DNA of 64,000 nt, taken from contig NZ_QOIM01000042.1 of the NCBI RefSeq assembly GCF_003323735.1, forward strand, positions 496,001-560,000, given 5' to 3'. The position numbers and the translations under genes are program-made. Positions 17,454 through 25,776 of the stretch are shown one piece after another (position 1 is the stretch's first letter; the number at the start of each line of letters is the position of its first letter). Source of the DNA: Streptomyces reniochalinae. Lineage in GTDB: Bacteria; Actinomycetota; Actinomycetes; Streptomycetales; Streptomycetaceae. The notes below the pieces were generated by a model. That model was not told the origin of the DNA and searched no databases. It was given only the letters and a program-made list of their open reading frames with translations.

Positions 17454-18059
17454 TCACAGCCAGCCGTTCCGGCGGGCCGCGCGGACGGCCTCCACGCGGT
17501 TGCGGGTGGAGGTCTTGCCGATGGCGGCGGACAGGTAGTTGCGCACCGTCGCCCCCGACAGGTGGAGCCGCGCGGCGATGTCGGCGACGGTCGACCCGTC
17601 GGCCGCGGCGGACAGCACCTCGCACTCGCGCCGGGTCAGCGGGTTGGGCCCGGCGCTGAGCGCGGCGGCCGCCAGCGCCGGGTCGATCACGCGCTCGCCG
17701 GCCAGCGCTCTGCGGATCGCCCCGGCCAGCTCCTCGACGGGGCCGTCCTTGACGAGGAAGCCGCCCGCGCCCGCCTCCATGGCGCGGCGCAGATAGCCGG
17801 GCCGGCCGAACGTGGTGAGGATGAGCACGGTGCAGGAGGGCAGCCTCTCGTGGAGCTCGGCGGCCGCGTCGAGACCGCTGCGTCCCGGCAGCTCGATGTC
17901 GAGCAGCGCGACGTCGGGCCCCGCCTCCAGTGCGGTGGGGACGATCTCGTCACCGGAGGCGACCTGGGCGACGACCTCCATGTCCTCCTCCAGGTCGAGC
18001 AGCAGGGCGAGCGCGCCGCGCATCATGCCCTGGTCCTCCGCCAGCAGGACCCTGGTCAC
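17454..18059 (-). CDS. NarL/LuxR-family response regulator
   Basis: This 201-aa protein has a receiver domain with acidic pocket (AEDQ), phospho-acceptor Asp54 in ALLDIELPG and Lys in VKDGPVEE, then a LuxR-type HTH at about 137-197 (LTRRECEVLSAAADGSTVAD). The GTG start overlaps the kinase stop (GTGA), so kinase and regulator are co-translated. The stimulus is unknown. The adjacent MFS exporter is a plausible target because drug-efflux genes are often paired with such systems. Confidence 0.88.
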   Translation of the reverse strand: MTRVLLAEDQGMMRGALALLLDLEEDMEVVAQVASGDEIVPTALEAGPDVALLDIELPGRSGLDAAAELHERLPSCTVLILTTFGRPGYLRRAMEAGAGGFLVKDGPVEELAGAIRRALAGERVIDPALAAAALSAGPNPLTRRECEVLSAAADGSTVADIAARLHLSGATVRNYLSAAIGKTSTRNRVEAVRAARRNGWL

Positions 18060-19423
18060 CGGCCCGTCCTCTCTTCGGCCGCGCCCTCGGCCGTCTCGAC
18101 GTCCACGGGCAGTTCGGCCACCACCCGGAAGCCGCGCCGCCCGTCGGCACCGCCGTCGAGGGTGCCGCCCGCCGCCGCCAGCCGCTCGGCCAGCCCCTTC
18201 AGTCCGGTACCTGCCGGCTGACCGGCCGCGGTGGCCTGCGGGCCGGTGGCGGCCCGCTGGCCGCCACCGGAGCGTACGCGAGCGGCCGGTGCGCCTGTCC
18301 CGCGTCCCCCGCTGCCGGGTTCGCACCCCTCGCTGCCGGGTTCGCACCCTGTGCCGGGCACGCATCCGTCCTGTGCGGGGCCGCGTCCGTCGTCGGTGAC
18401 CGTCACCCGCACCAGGTCTGTTGTCGTCCGCACCTCGATCTCGCAGCGGTCGGCTCGGCTGTGCCGCACCGTGTTGGTGACGCACTCACGGACCACCCAG
18501 CCCAGCAGCGCCTCGGTCTGCGGCGGCAGGGGCGGGCCCCACCAGCGCACCTCGGGGGTGATGGCGGCCGCCTCCAGCACGGAGCGGGCCCGCTCCAGCT
18601 CGGTGGCCAGGCTGCCCTCGCGGTAGCCGCTGACCGCCTCGCGGATCTCGGTGAGCGCCTGCCTGCCGACGGTCTCGATGTCCCTGGCCTGGGCGAGCGC
18701 GGCGTCCAGGTCGCGGGCGCTCAGCCGGCGGACGGCCTCCGCCTTGACGACGATCACCGAGAGGGTGTGGCCGAGCAGGTCGTGCAGGTCGCGGGAGAAG
18801 CGCAGCCGCTCGCGCTCCACGGCGGTCCGCGCCAGCTCCTGCCGGGTGTCCTCCAGCTCCCGCACGGTATCGAAGAGCCCCAGCACCGCGGCGGTCACCA
18901 TGCCGGAGACGAACGTGCCGTAGCCGATGCCCACGGCGCTGGTGATGTCGCCGTGGCCGTGGTCCCAGCCGGTGACGCATCCGGCGGTGCCGCTCAGCGC
19001 GATCAGCCACACGCCCAGGGGTCTGCCGCGCAGCTGCCGTACGGCGCCGGAGGCGAGCGAGAGCAGCGGGAAGAACATCGTCCACGCCCCGCCGTAGCCG
19101 ACGGCCACCGCGAAGGTGACCGCGGTCAGTCCCGCGAGCCCGTACAGCGGGGTGCGCCGGTCGCGGTGGCGGGGGTCGAAGGCGGTGAAGACGACGTAGA
19201 TGTAGAGGGTGTTGAAGGCGAGCAGCGCGGCTCCGCCGATCCAGGGGTTGCCGGCCTTTCCCTGGACGACGTGGGAGAAGGCGCCCAGTCCCATGAGGAG
19301 CCAGGGCAGGAAGGTGTACTTGCCAGGTCCCTTGCCCTGCGCTGCCCGCTCCCGGTGCCGCTCGGGCGCGGGATCGGCCGGCGCCCCGGGCCGCGCTGTC
19401 GGTGTGCCTGCGACTGTCGTCAT
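18056..19423 (-). CDS. Sensor histidine kinase (HisKA_3 type)
   Basis: The 455-aa kinase has several hydrophobic segments in its first 190 residues, then FSRDLHDLLGHTLSVIVVKA with His214 as the phospho-acceptor, and a C-terminal ATPase domain (N-box ECVTNTVRHSRA, then TDDGRG). ATG 19423 is chosen because membrane-kinase similarity begins there; the open upstream frame is unlikely coding. Oddly, about 60 Gly/Ser/Glu/Pro-rich residues, including an exact heptad duplication, separate the G1 box DDGRG from GTGLKGLAERL. These normally sit much closer, so the ATP lid carries an unusual insertion. Confidence 0.86.
   Translation of the reverse strand: MTTVAGTPTARPGAPADPAPERHRERAAQGKGPGKYTFLPWLLMGLGAFSHVVQGKAGNPWIGGAALLAFNTLYIYVVFTAFDPRHRDRRTPLYGLAGLTAVTFAVAVGYGGAWTMFFPLLSLASGAVRQLRGRPLGVWLIALSGTAGCVTGWDHGHGDITSAVGIGYGTFVSGMVTAAVLGLFDTVRELEDTRQELARTAVERERLRFSRDLHDLLGHTLSVIVVKAEAVRRLSARDLDAALAQARDIETVGRQALTEIREAVSGYREGSLATELERARSVLEAAAITPEVRWWGPPLPPQTEALLGWVVRECVTNTVRHSRADRCEIEVRTTTDLVRVTVTDDGRGPAQDGCVPGTGCEPGSEGCEPGSGGRGTGAPAARVRSGGGQRAATGPQATAAGQPAGTGLKGLAERLAAAGGTLDGGADGRRGFRVVAELPVDVETAEGAAEERTGR
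18310..18351. repeat. Two 21-bp tandem repeats inside the kinase gene
   Basis: Two adjacent 21-bp units (starting CGCTGCCGGGTTCGCACCC) are identical at 20 of 21 positions. They encode a duplicated 7-residue block (GCEPGSE-like) in the ATP-lid insertion of the histidine kinase. Such units expand or contract in frame by slippage. Confidence 0.75.
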
Positions 19424-19586
19424 GGCGACGACGGTACGGCGCCTGGCGGTCAGCGGTGCAGATCCGGATGTGGGCGGCCGACCAGGACGAATGTCACGGC
19501 CGGGCCCGGCGCCCACCTCACCTGATGAGGCATCAGGTCTTCCCATGTGCGGGACGCTGCGTTATACAGGTAGCCCCCGGATCGGT

Positions 19587-19600
19587 TAGAACGTGTTCTC
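19587..19600. promoter_or_regulatory. KstR-type operator before the MaoC hydratase operon
   Basis: TAGAACGTGTTCTC matches the KstR consensus except for its last base. AGAAC-GT-GTTCT is a perfect palindrome. It lies 102 bp before the hydratase start, just where a promoter is expected, and the core AACGTGTT equals that of the site at 12220. Confidence 0.68.
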
Positions 19601-19702
19601 ATTCCGGCCCGGCCCGAAGCGGTCCTGGCCCGGCCGGCGGTGCGGACGGCCGGGCCAGGACCTCGCCGAGCACCCCGAAGGACGCAAGGAGCCCGCCACC
19701 CC

Positions 19703-20560
19703 ATGCCCATCGACGCAGCGAAGGCCCTCGCGGCCGGACCCCGCAGCACCGAGATCTCCTGGAACCACAAGGACGTCCAGCTCTACCACCTCGGCCTCGG
19801 CGCCGGCGTGCCCGCCACGGACCCGGCCGAGCTGCGCTACACGCTGGAGAGCAAGCTGCACGTCCTGCCCTCGTTCGCCACCGTCGCGGGCGCCGGCATG
19901 GGTGTCGTCGGCGGCCTGTCCGCGCCCGGTATCGAGGTCGACCTGGCGGCCGTGCTGCACGGCACCCAGTCCGTCGTCACCCACCGGCCGATCCCCGTGG
20001 GCGGGCGCGCCACCTCCACCTCGCGGGTCGCCGACCTCTATGACAAGGGCAAGGCCGCCGTGCTCGTCCTGCGCACCGACGTCACCGACGAGGAGGGACC
20101 GCTGTGGACCAGCCAGGCCCAGCTCTTCGTCCGCGGCGAGGGCGGCTTCGGCGGCAAACGCGGCCCCTCGGCCCGCATGGAGCTCCCCGAGCGGGACCCC
20201 GACCACGTCGCCGACCGCCCCATCCGCGAGGAGCAGGCGCTGCTCTACCGCCTTTCCGGGGACTGGAACCCGCTGCACGCCGACCCCGACTTCGCCCGGC
20301 TCGCCGGGTTCGAGCGGCCCATCCTGCACGGACTGTGCTCGTACGGGATGGCGTTGAAGGCCGTGGTCGACCAGGTGCTCGGCGGAGACGTCACCCGCGT
20401 CTCCTCCTACGCCGTCAGGTTCGCCGGCGTCGTCCATCCGGGCGAGACCCTGCGGGTGCGCGTCTGGCGCCTGGACGAGGCACGCCTCCAGCTGACGGCC
20501 ACGGCCCTCGAGCGGGACGACGCCGCCGTGCTGGGGGACGCCGTGGTCACGCACACCTGA
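19703..20560 (+). CDS. MaoC-family enoyl-CoA hydratase (hydratase 2)
   Basis: This 285-aa protein is a double hot-dog fold enzyme. The second half has the hydratase-2 motif SGDWNPLHADPDFARLAGF (about 187-205) with the catalytic Asp/His pair, followed by RPILHGLCSYG. It hydrates trans-2-enoyl-CoA to (3R)-hydroxyacyl-CoA, as in peroxisomal MFE-2 and mycobacterial KstR-regulated hydratases such as Rv3538. ATG 19703 follows AAGGAG. It forms an operon with a Zn-alcohol dehydrogenase and an SDR (gaps of 46 and 32 nt), under the box at 19587. Confidence 0.88.
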   Translation: MPIDAAKALAAGPRSTEISWNHKDVQLYHLGLGAGVPATDPAELRYTLESKLHVLPSFATVAGAGMGVVGGLSAPGIEVDLAAVLHGTQSVVTHRPIPVGGRATSTSRVADLYDKGKAAVLVLRTDVTDEEGPLWTSQAQLFVRGEGGFGGKRGPSARMELPERDPDHVADRPIREEQALLYRLSGDWNPLHADPDFARLAGFERPILHGLCSYGMALKAVVDQVLGGDVTRVSSYAVRFAGVVHPGETLRVRVWRLDEARLQLTATALERDDAAVLGDAVVTHT

Positions 20561-20606
20561 GCCGGTACGCCCCCCTCGACCACCTCTCGACGCGAAGGGA
20601 TCCGAG

Positions 20607-21689
20607 ATGCGCGCAGCGGTACTGCACGAGACCGGTCAAGGCGAGCTGGAGGTCGTCGACGACGTCGAGCCTGCCGGATTCGGCCCCGGCAAGGTACGCG
20701 TCCGCATCCGGGCCACCGGACTGTGCCACTCCGACCTGTCCGCGATGAACGGGACCCTCCCGCAGCCCGCCCCTTTCGTGCCGGGCCACGAGGGCGCGGG
20801 CGAGGTGCTGGAGGTGGGGGACGGCGTCACCCACGTACGGGCCGGCGACCGGGTCCTGGTCTGCTGGCTGCCCGCCTGCAACACCTGTCCCTCGTGCCGG
20901 CGCGGTCAGCGGCACCTGTGCCTGACCGGCTTCATGAACGCGGGCACCGCCAACTTCCGCCGCACCACCGGCGGCACCGACGTCTTCGGCTTCGCCGGCA
21001 CCGGTACCTTCGCCGAGGAGGCCGTCTTCGACGCGCCGTGCGCGGTGCCGATCCCCGACGACGTGCCCTTCGAGATCGCCGCCCTGATCGGCTGCGGTGT
21101 CACCACGGGTCTGGGTGCGGCGTTCAACACCGCGCGAGTCGAGGCGGGTTCGTCGGTGGCCGTCCTCGGCTGCGGCGGTGTCGGCATCAGCGCCATCCAG
21201 GGGGCCAGGGCGTGCGGGGCCGCGCGGATCGTCGCCGTCGACCCCGTCGCCTCCCGCCGCGCGGCGGCGCTGCGGTTCGGCGCGAGCGAGGCCGTCGCCC
21301 CCGACGGACTGGCCGAGGCGAAGCGGCGGCTGACGGGCGACGAGGGCTTCGACTACGTCTTCGAGGTGGTCGGCAGGTCGGCGACGGCCCGTACCGCCTA
21401 CGAGACCACCCGGCGCGGCGGGACCCTGTGCGTGGTGGGCGCGGGCGCCATGGACGACCAGCTCCAGTTCAACATGTTCGAGCTGTTCTTCGACGAGAAG
21501 CGCATCCTGCCCTCCCTCTACGGCGGCGGCGACGTGCTGCGCTCCTACGACCGTGCGGTGGCGCTGTGGCGAGCCGGCCGCATCGATCTAGAGCCGCTGA
21601 TCACCCACCGGGTGGGCCTCGGCGAGATCAACGACGCCATCGACCAGATGCGCACCGGTGAGGCGCTGCGCACCAGCATTTCCCTCTGA
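20607..21689 (+). CDS. Zinc-dependent alcohol dehydrogenase (class III-like MDR)
   Basis: The 360-aa MDR protein shows the catalytic zinc site (GLCHSDL with Cys, GHEGAGE with His), the structural-zinc cysteines (PACNTCPSCRRGQRHLC) and the nucleotide-binding VAVLGCGGVGISAIQGA. It resembles the long-chain or class III alcohol dehydrogenases that accompany sterol and lipid catabolic genes in mycobacteria. It probably oxidises a primary alcohol to an aldehyde before CoA activation. It is in an operon with the MaoC hydratase and SDR. Confidence 0.87.
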   Translation: MRAAVLHETGQGELEVVDDVEPAGFGPGKVRVRIRATGLCHSDLSAMNGTLPQPAPFVPGHEGAGEVLEVGDGVTHVRAGDRVLVCWLPACNTCPSCRRGQRHLCLTGFMNAGTANFRRTTGGTDVFGFAGTGTFAEEAVFDAPCAVPIPDDVPFEIAALIGCGVTTGLGAAFNTARVEAGSSVAVLGCGGVGISAIQGARACGAARIVAVDPVASRRAAALRFGASEAVAPDGLAEAKRRLTGDEGFDYVFEVVGRSATARTAYETTRRGGTLCVVGAGAMDDQLQFNMFELFFDEKRILPSLYGGGDVLRSYDRAVALWRAGRIDLEPLITHRVGLGEINDAIDQMRTGEALRTSISL

Positions 21690-21721
21690 CGGCCACCGCG
21701 AGCGACTTCGAGAGGACGGAG

Positions 21722-22666
21722 ATGTCAGTGGCGGGTTGGTTGCAGGGCAGGACCGCGATCGTCACCGGTGCGGGGCGCGGCCTGGGCCGCGCCGAGGCGC
21801 TGGAGCTGGCCCGCCTCGGGGCCCGCGTCGTCGTCAACGACTTCGGGCGGCCCGGCAGGGACGGGAGCGGCGAGGCGTCGGCCGGTCCCGCGGAGCAGGT
21901 CGCCGCGCAGATCCGCGCGGCGGGCGGCGAGGCCGTCGCCCACCACGGCGACGTGGCCGACTTCGCGCAGGCCGAGGAGCTGGTGCGACGGGCCGTCGAC
22001 ACCTACGGTTCGCTGGAGATCCTGGTCAACAACGCGGGCATCCTGCGGGACCGGATGGTCTTCTCGATGAGCGAGGACGAGTGGGACTCGGTCGTCCGCG
22101 TCCACCTCAAGGGCCACTTCAACACCACGCGCTTCGCCGCCGCGCACTGGCGTGAGAGGTCCAAGGCCGCCGGCGGCCCGGTCTACGGGCGGATCGTCAA
22201 CACCTCCTCGGAGGCGTTCGTCGCGGGCTCGGCGGGCCAGCCCAACTACGCGGCGGCCAAGGGCGGCATCGTCGGCCTCACCACCTCGACGGCGGGCGCG
22301 CTGGCCAAGTACGGGGTGACGGCGAACGCCATCTGCCCCCGGGCGCGCACCCGGATGACCGAGGACGTCTTCGCCGGCTTCGAGGTGCCCGACCAGGGGC
22401 TCGACCCGCTGGCCCCCCAACACGTCTCCCCGCTGGTGGGCTATCTGGCCTCGCCCGCGGCCTCCCACGTCAACGGGCAGCTCCTGGTGGTGCACGGCGG
22501 CATGGTGGCGCTGCTGGAGAGGCCGAAGGTGGCCGCGAAGTTCGACACGGACGAGGAGGTCTTCACCGTGGAGGAACTGGACCGGAAGCTGACCCCCTTC
22601 TTCGGCGCGCGCTCCCCGCAAGAGACCTTCGCGGCGAGCGAGGTGCTGGGCCTGACGAAGGGCTGA
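21722..22666 (+). CDS. SDR, 3-hydroxyacyl-CoA dehydrogenase type (HSD4A/MFE-2-like)
   Basis: This 314-aa short-chain dehydrogenase has TGAGRGLG (15-22), NNAGI, a catalytic Ser in NTSSE and YAAAK (Tyr about 176). The long C-terminal extension (about 250-314) matches the SDR half of MFE-2 and of HSD4A-type enzymes. With the MaoC gene it would supply the (3R)-hydroxyacyl-CoA dehydrogenase step, so hydratase, dehydrogenase, thiolase and acyl-CoA dehydrogenase make a complete cycle. GAGAGGACGGAG precedes the ATG. A strong terminator follows. Confidence 0.87.
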   Translation: MSVAGWLQGRTAIVTGAGRGLGRAEALELARLGARVVVNDFGRPGRDGSGEASAGPAEQVAAQIRAAGGEAVAHHGDVADFAQAEELVRRAVDTYGSLEILVNNAGILRDRMVFSMSEDEWDSVVRVHLKGHFNTTRFAAAHWRERSKAAGGPVYGRIVNTSSEAFVAGSAGQPNYAAAKGGIVGLTTSTAGALAKYGVTANAICPRARTRMTEDVFAGFEVPDQGLDPLAPQHVSPLVGYLASPAASHVNGQLLVVHGGMVALLERPKVAAKFDTDEEVFTVEELDRKLTPFFGARSPQETFAASEVLGLTKG

Positions 22667-22687
22667 GCGCGCCGGGGGATACGGCGC

Positions 22688-22729
22688 GAAGCCCCGGCCG
22701 CCGTGGGTCGGGCGGGCGGCCGGGGCTTC
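22688..22729. terminator. Strong bidirectional stem-loop between convergent genes
   Basis: GAAGCCCCGGCCGCC (22688-22702) pairs perfectly with GGCGGCCGGGGCTTC (22715-22729) around a 12-nt loop. It sits between the SDR gene and the convergent small gene, so it can end transcripts from both sides. Confidence 0.8.
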
Positions 22730-22768
22730 GCCGTGCCGCGCGGCGGACATCGCCGCGCGGCGGGGCAC

Positions 22769-22915
22769 TTACGCGGGTTCGGGACGGCGGTGGCGTCCCC
22801 GCGCGGGTACGGTCTGTTCCTCTCGTGCGGCGGCTTCCCCCCTGTGCTTCCCCCGGTGAGTCCCCTCGCCGGCCGTCTGCGTGTCGCCCGGCGTCTCGGT
22901 CTGGGTGTCGGACAT
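22769..22915 (-). CDS. Small charged conserved-looking peptide (48 aa)
   Basis: An ATG frame encodes 48 residues, starting MSDTQTETPGDTQTAGEGTH and ending ARGRHRRPEPA. The composition is hydrophilic, rich in Thr/Gly/Glu then Arg/His, with no hydrophobic segment. Similar tiny GRHRRP-ending proteins recur in Streptomyces genomes from memory, but no function is known. The start codon lies inside a GACATC-GT-GATGTC palindrome (22911-22924), which may be an operator or chance. It could be a spurious frame; GC3 bias and the position between a terminator and an upstream gap favour reality. Confidence 0.5.
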   Translation of the reverse strand: MSDTQTETPGDTQTAGEGTHRGKHRGEAAAREEQTVPARGRHRRPEPA

Positions 22916-23007
22916 CGTGATGTCACTCCGTCAATCGCTTGCTGCCGTCGTACCCGGCGGAGTTTAACGACCGGGAGCAGACGATCTCAGGCCGTTTCAG
23001 CCGCTGG

Positions 23008-24525
23008 TCACGCCGTGCCGGTGGGCAGCGGGGCCTGCTGGAGCGGCACCGGCTTCCGCGCCGCCTCGCCCAGGGCCCCGAACGACCCCGTGCCGCCTGC
23101 GGAAACGGCCCGGCGGACCAGGGAGCCCAGCAGCCCGGAGGGCGGCCCTCCGTGACCTCGATGTTGTAGAGCCGTGACGTCACCGCCCGGCCCTGAGGCC
23201 GGCGGTCCGGCCTGCTGCTGCGGCTCGGCCTGTCGCGGTGGCTCGCCGGCCCCCGGGGAGGGCGCCGGAGGAGCCGGAGGTACCGGATCCGGCGACGGGG
23301 GCGGCGACTTCGGCCCAGCCGCGGACGAGGGCGGGGACGGCGGCAGGGAGGACGGCGGAGCGGACGCCGGGGCGGGAGCGGGGGCCGCCGCCCGCGGGGG
23401 CGTCCGGGGTGCGGGCGGGGCCGGAAGCGGCGGTGTGTCCGCACCCGGCGCGGGTGTGCCGGTCCCCGTCGTGGGGTCCTCGGGCCGCCGCTGTGTCCCG
23501 GCCGCCGGCTCCTCACCGTCCGGGAGCGGGGCGCGCATGCGGGCCAGCCCGCACGGGTTGTGTGCCGTGGAGTAGGGAACCCGCAGTTCACCGTCGGCCG
23601 TCCACAGGCCCTTGCCCGTCAGCCATCCCGGCGGGCTCGCCACGTGCCGCAACTCCCTGAGCCCGGGGCGCCACACGGCCGGCCAGGTGCCCTGGGCGGC
23701 GTCGACGCGGAACGCCACCCCGCACCGTTCGGGCAGCAGCGTCTGCCCCGGCTGAACGGCGATCGGGGTGAGCCGGGTCCCGGACGGGTGCAGCACCTCG
23801 GGGAAGCGGACCGGACGGTGGCTGCCCAGCACGCCCCAGCCGAGCCGTTCCTCACCGGGCGCGTCGGAGCTCACCAGCAGCAGTCCGCTGTCCGGGTCGG
23901 CCAGCAGCAGGCGGTCGTTGCTCTGCTCGGTGATCTGGAGGAGCGGGGAGACCGCGCCGCCCGCGGCGAGATCGACGGCGACCGTCTTGGTCGGCCCCTC
24001 ACCTCCGGGCCCCTGGGCCTCGACCGCGAGCAGCCGCCCCTCCGGGTCCAGCCAGGCGCCCCCGAAGCAGCGGGCCCCGATGCGGGCGACGCGCTCGAGC
24101 GCGCGCGGGGCGCCGGGCGTCACCTGCCACACGTCGGTGGCGCGGCCGCCCGGTGCCGCGGCGAGCGCGTAGGCGCGGGTGCCGCAGGGGGCGGGGGGCA
24201 GCAGCCGCAGCTCGTCCGTCTCCACGGTGCCCAGGCGCAGTTCGCCGGTGTCGGGCCCGGAAGGGTAGAGCAGGGCCAGGGAGTGGTGCCCCGGTGCAGG
24301 GCGGGCGATGAGCACCCGCCCGTCCGCGAGCGGCAGTACGCCGCTGCCGGGGTCTTCGGGCTGCTTCACGGGCAGCGGCACCGCGTACGGTTCGGGACCG
24401 CCGAGCGTCCAGCGCTCGGGGTACCACAGCTCCGTGCCGGCGCGCGTGGTGAGACGGGCGGCATAGGAGCCGTCCACCGCGACCGTGAAGCTCTCGTTCA
24501 TGACCTTCGCGACACTCGCCGTCAT
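23008..24525 (-). CDS. Hypothetical protein, beta-propeller-like N-terminus and Pro-rich tail
   Basis: The 505-aa product has about 330 residues with repeating blade-like strands (GRVLIARPAPGHHSLALLYP, GRLLAVEAQG, SGLLLVSSDA), suggesting a TolB-like beta-propeller. A very Pro/Ala/Ser-rich segment follows (about 350-455), then a short basic C-terminus. There is no signal peptide or membrane segment. ATG 24525 follows GGAGGTGATC. I do not recognise a function. It is divergent from the nif3 operon. The Pro-rich tail suggests a scaffold or surface-exposed role; that is inference only. Confidence 0.6.
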   Translation of the reverse strand: MTASVAKVMNESFTVAVDGSYAARLTTRAGTELWYPERWTLGGPEPYAVPLPVKQPEDPGSGVLPLADGRVLIARPAPGHHSLALLYPSGPDTGELRLGTVETDELRLLPPAPCGTRAYALAAAPGGRATDVWQVTPGAPRALERVARIGARCFGGAWLDPEGRLLAVEAQGPGGEGPTKTVAVDLAAGGAVSPLLQITEQSNDRLLLADPDSGLLLVSSDAPGEERLGWGVLGSHRPVRFPEVLHPSGTRLTPIAVQPGQTLLPERCGVAFRVDAAQGTWPAVWRPGLRELRHVASPPGWLTGKGLWTADGELRVPYSTAHNPCGLARMRAPLPDGEEPAAGTQRRPEDPTTGTGTPAPGADTPPLPAPPAPRTPPRAAAPAPAPASAPPSSLPPSPPSSAAGPKSPPPSPDPVPPAPPAPSPGAGEPPRQAEPQQQAGPPASGPGGDVTALQHRGHGGPPSGLLGSLVRRAVSAGGTGSFGALGEAARKPVPLQQAPLPTGTA

Positions 24526-24846
24526 GCCTCGATCACCTCCGGTGACCGAAACTAGGGGTCGCCGTCGCGGGCGCACGACGGGGACCGGGACGCTTCACGC
24601 GTAAGGGTGACCGAAGGCGGTGTTCGCCTGCGACGCCGCCCCGCGGTGTGCTGGGACCAGCGGTCCTCGCCCGCGGCGGCGGCGCGCGCCGTGCCGGGAT
24701 CGGGCCGCGTCCGCACGCGCCGCGGGCCCCACGCGAGCGCGGCCGCCGGCCCCGGGGCGTGCGGACGAGTCCCGGTCCCGGCGCCCGGAAAGAAGGGGCC
24801 GCGGGGGCTGGGGGAGACCCCGGGCGGGACAGGTAGCCTTGCCCCC

Positions 24847-25776
24847 GTGCCAGCACAGCCCGCCCTCTTCGAAGTCATCGCAGCGCTCGACGCCCTGTGG
24901 CCGCGCGAGCGCGCCGAGCAGTGGGACGCCGTCGGCACCGTGTGCGGCGACGTCACCGATCCCGAGGCCCGCGTCAGCCGCGTCCTGTTCGCCGTCGACC
25001 CCGTGCAGCAGATCGCCGACGAGGCCGTCGCCACGGGAGCCCAGCTCCTGGTCACGCACCACCCCCTGTATCTGCGCGGGACGACCACCGTCGCCGCCGA
25101 CACGTTCAAGGGCCGCGTCGTCCACACCCTGATCCGCGGCGGAGTGGCCCTGCACGTCGCCCACACCAACGCCGACACCGCGGAACCGGGCGTCTCCGAC
25201 GCGCTCGCCTCCGCACTCGGACTGCGCGTGCTGCGGCCCCTCGTGCCCGACCCCGCGGACCCCGCCGGGCGCCGCGGGCTGGGCAGGATCTGCGAGCTCG
25301 ACCGTCCGCTCGCCCTCGGCGACCTGCTCGAAGCGGCCGCCGCCGCACTGCCGGTCACCGCGCAGGGCATCCGCGTCGCGGGCGACCCCACCGCTACCGT
25401 GCGGACCGTCGCGGTCTGCGGCGGCTCGGGCGACAGCCTCTTCGACGCCGTGCGCGCCGCGGGGGTCGACGCCTACCTCACCGCCGACCTGCGCCACCAC
25501 CCCGCCTCCGAGGCGCGCGAGCACTCGCCGCTCGCCCTGCTGGACGCCGCGCACTTCGCCACCGAGTGGCCCTGGTGCGAGCAGGCCGCCGCGCAGCTCG
25601 ACGCCATCGCCGAACGCGAGGGCTGGGACCTGCGCACCCGGGTCTCCCGCACCGTGACCGACCCGTGGACCGCGCACGCGCCCTCGCTGCCGCAGGCGTC
25701 CCCGCTCACTTCGCCGGTCACGCCCGGCCCGACCGCACCGACCGCCCACGACCTCACCCCGGGAGCCCCCAACTGA
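24847..25776 (+). CDS. Nif3-like dinuclear metal centre protein
   Basis: The 309-aa product is a Nif3/DUF34 (GTP cyclohydrolase I type 2 homologue) protein. It shows LLVTHHPLYLRGT and VAHTNAD with metal-binding His residues, and DLRHHPASEA and AAHFATEW near the C-terminus. Members form toroidal hexamers with two metals per subunit; the biological role is unsettled. The last 40 residues are a Pro/Thr-rich tail. The GTG start is chosen since upstream sequence is only an open frame. Its stop overlaps the apparent CTG start of the zinc-ribbon gene. Confidence 0.88.
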   Translation: MPAQPALFEVIAALDALWPRERAEQWDAVGTVCGDVTDPEARVSRVLFAVDPVQQIADEAVATGAQLLVTHHPLYLRGTTTVAADTFKGRVVHTLIRGGVALHVAHTNADTAEPGVSDALASALGLRVLRPLVPDPADPAGRRGLGRICELDRPLALGDLLEAAAAALPVTAQGIRVAGDPTATVRTVAVCGGSGDSLFDAVRAAGVDAYLTADLRHHPASEAREHSPLALLDAAHFATEWPWCEQAAAQLDAIAEREGWDLRTRVSRTVTDPWTAHAPSLPQASPLTSPVTPGPTAPTAHDLTPGAPN

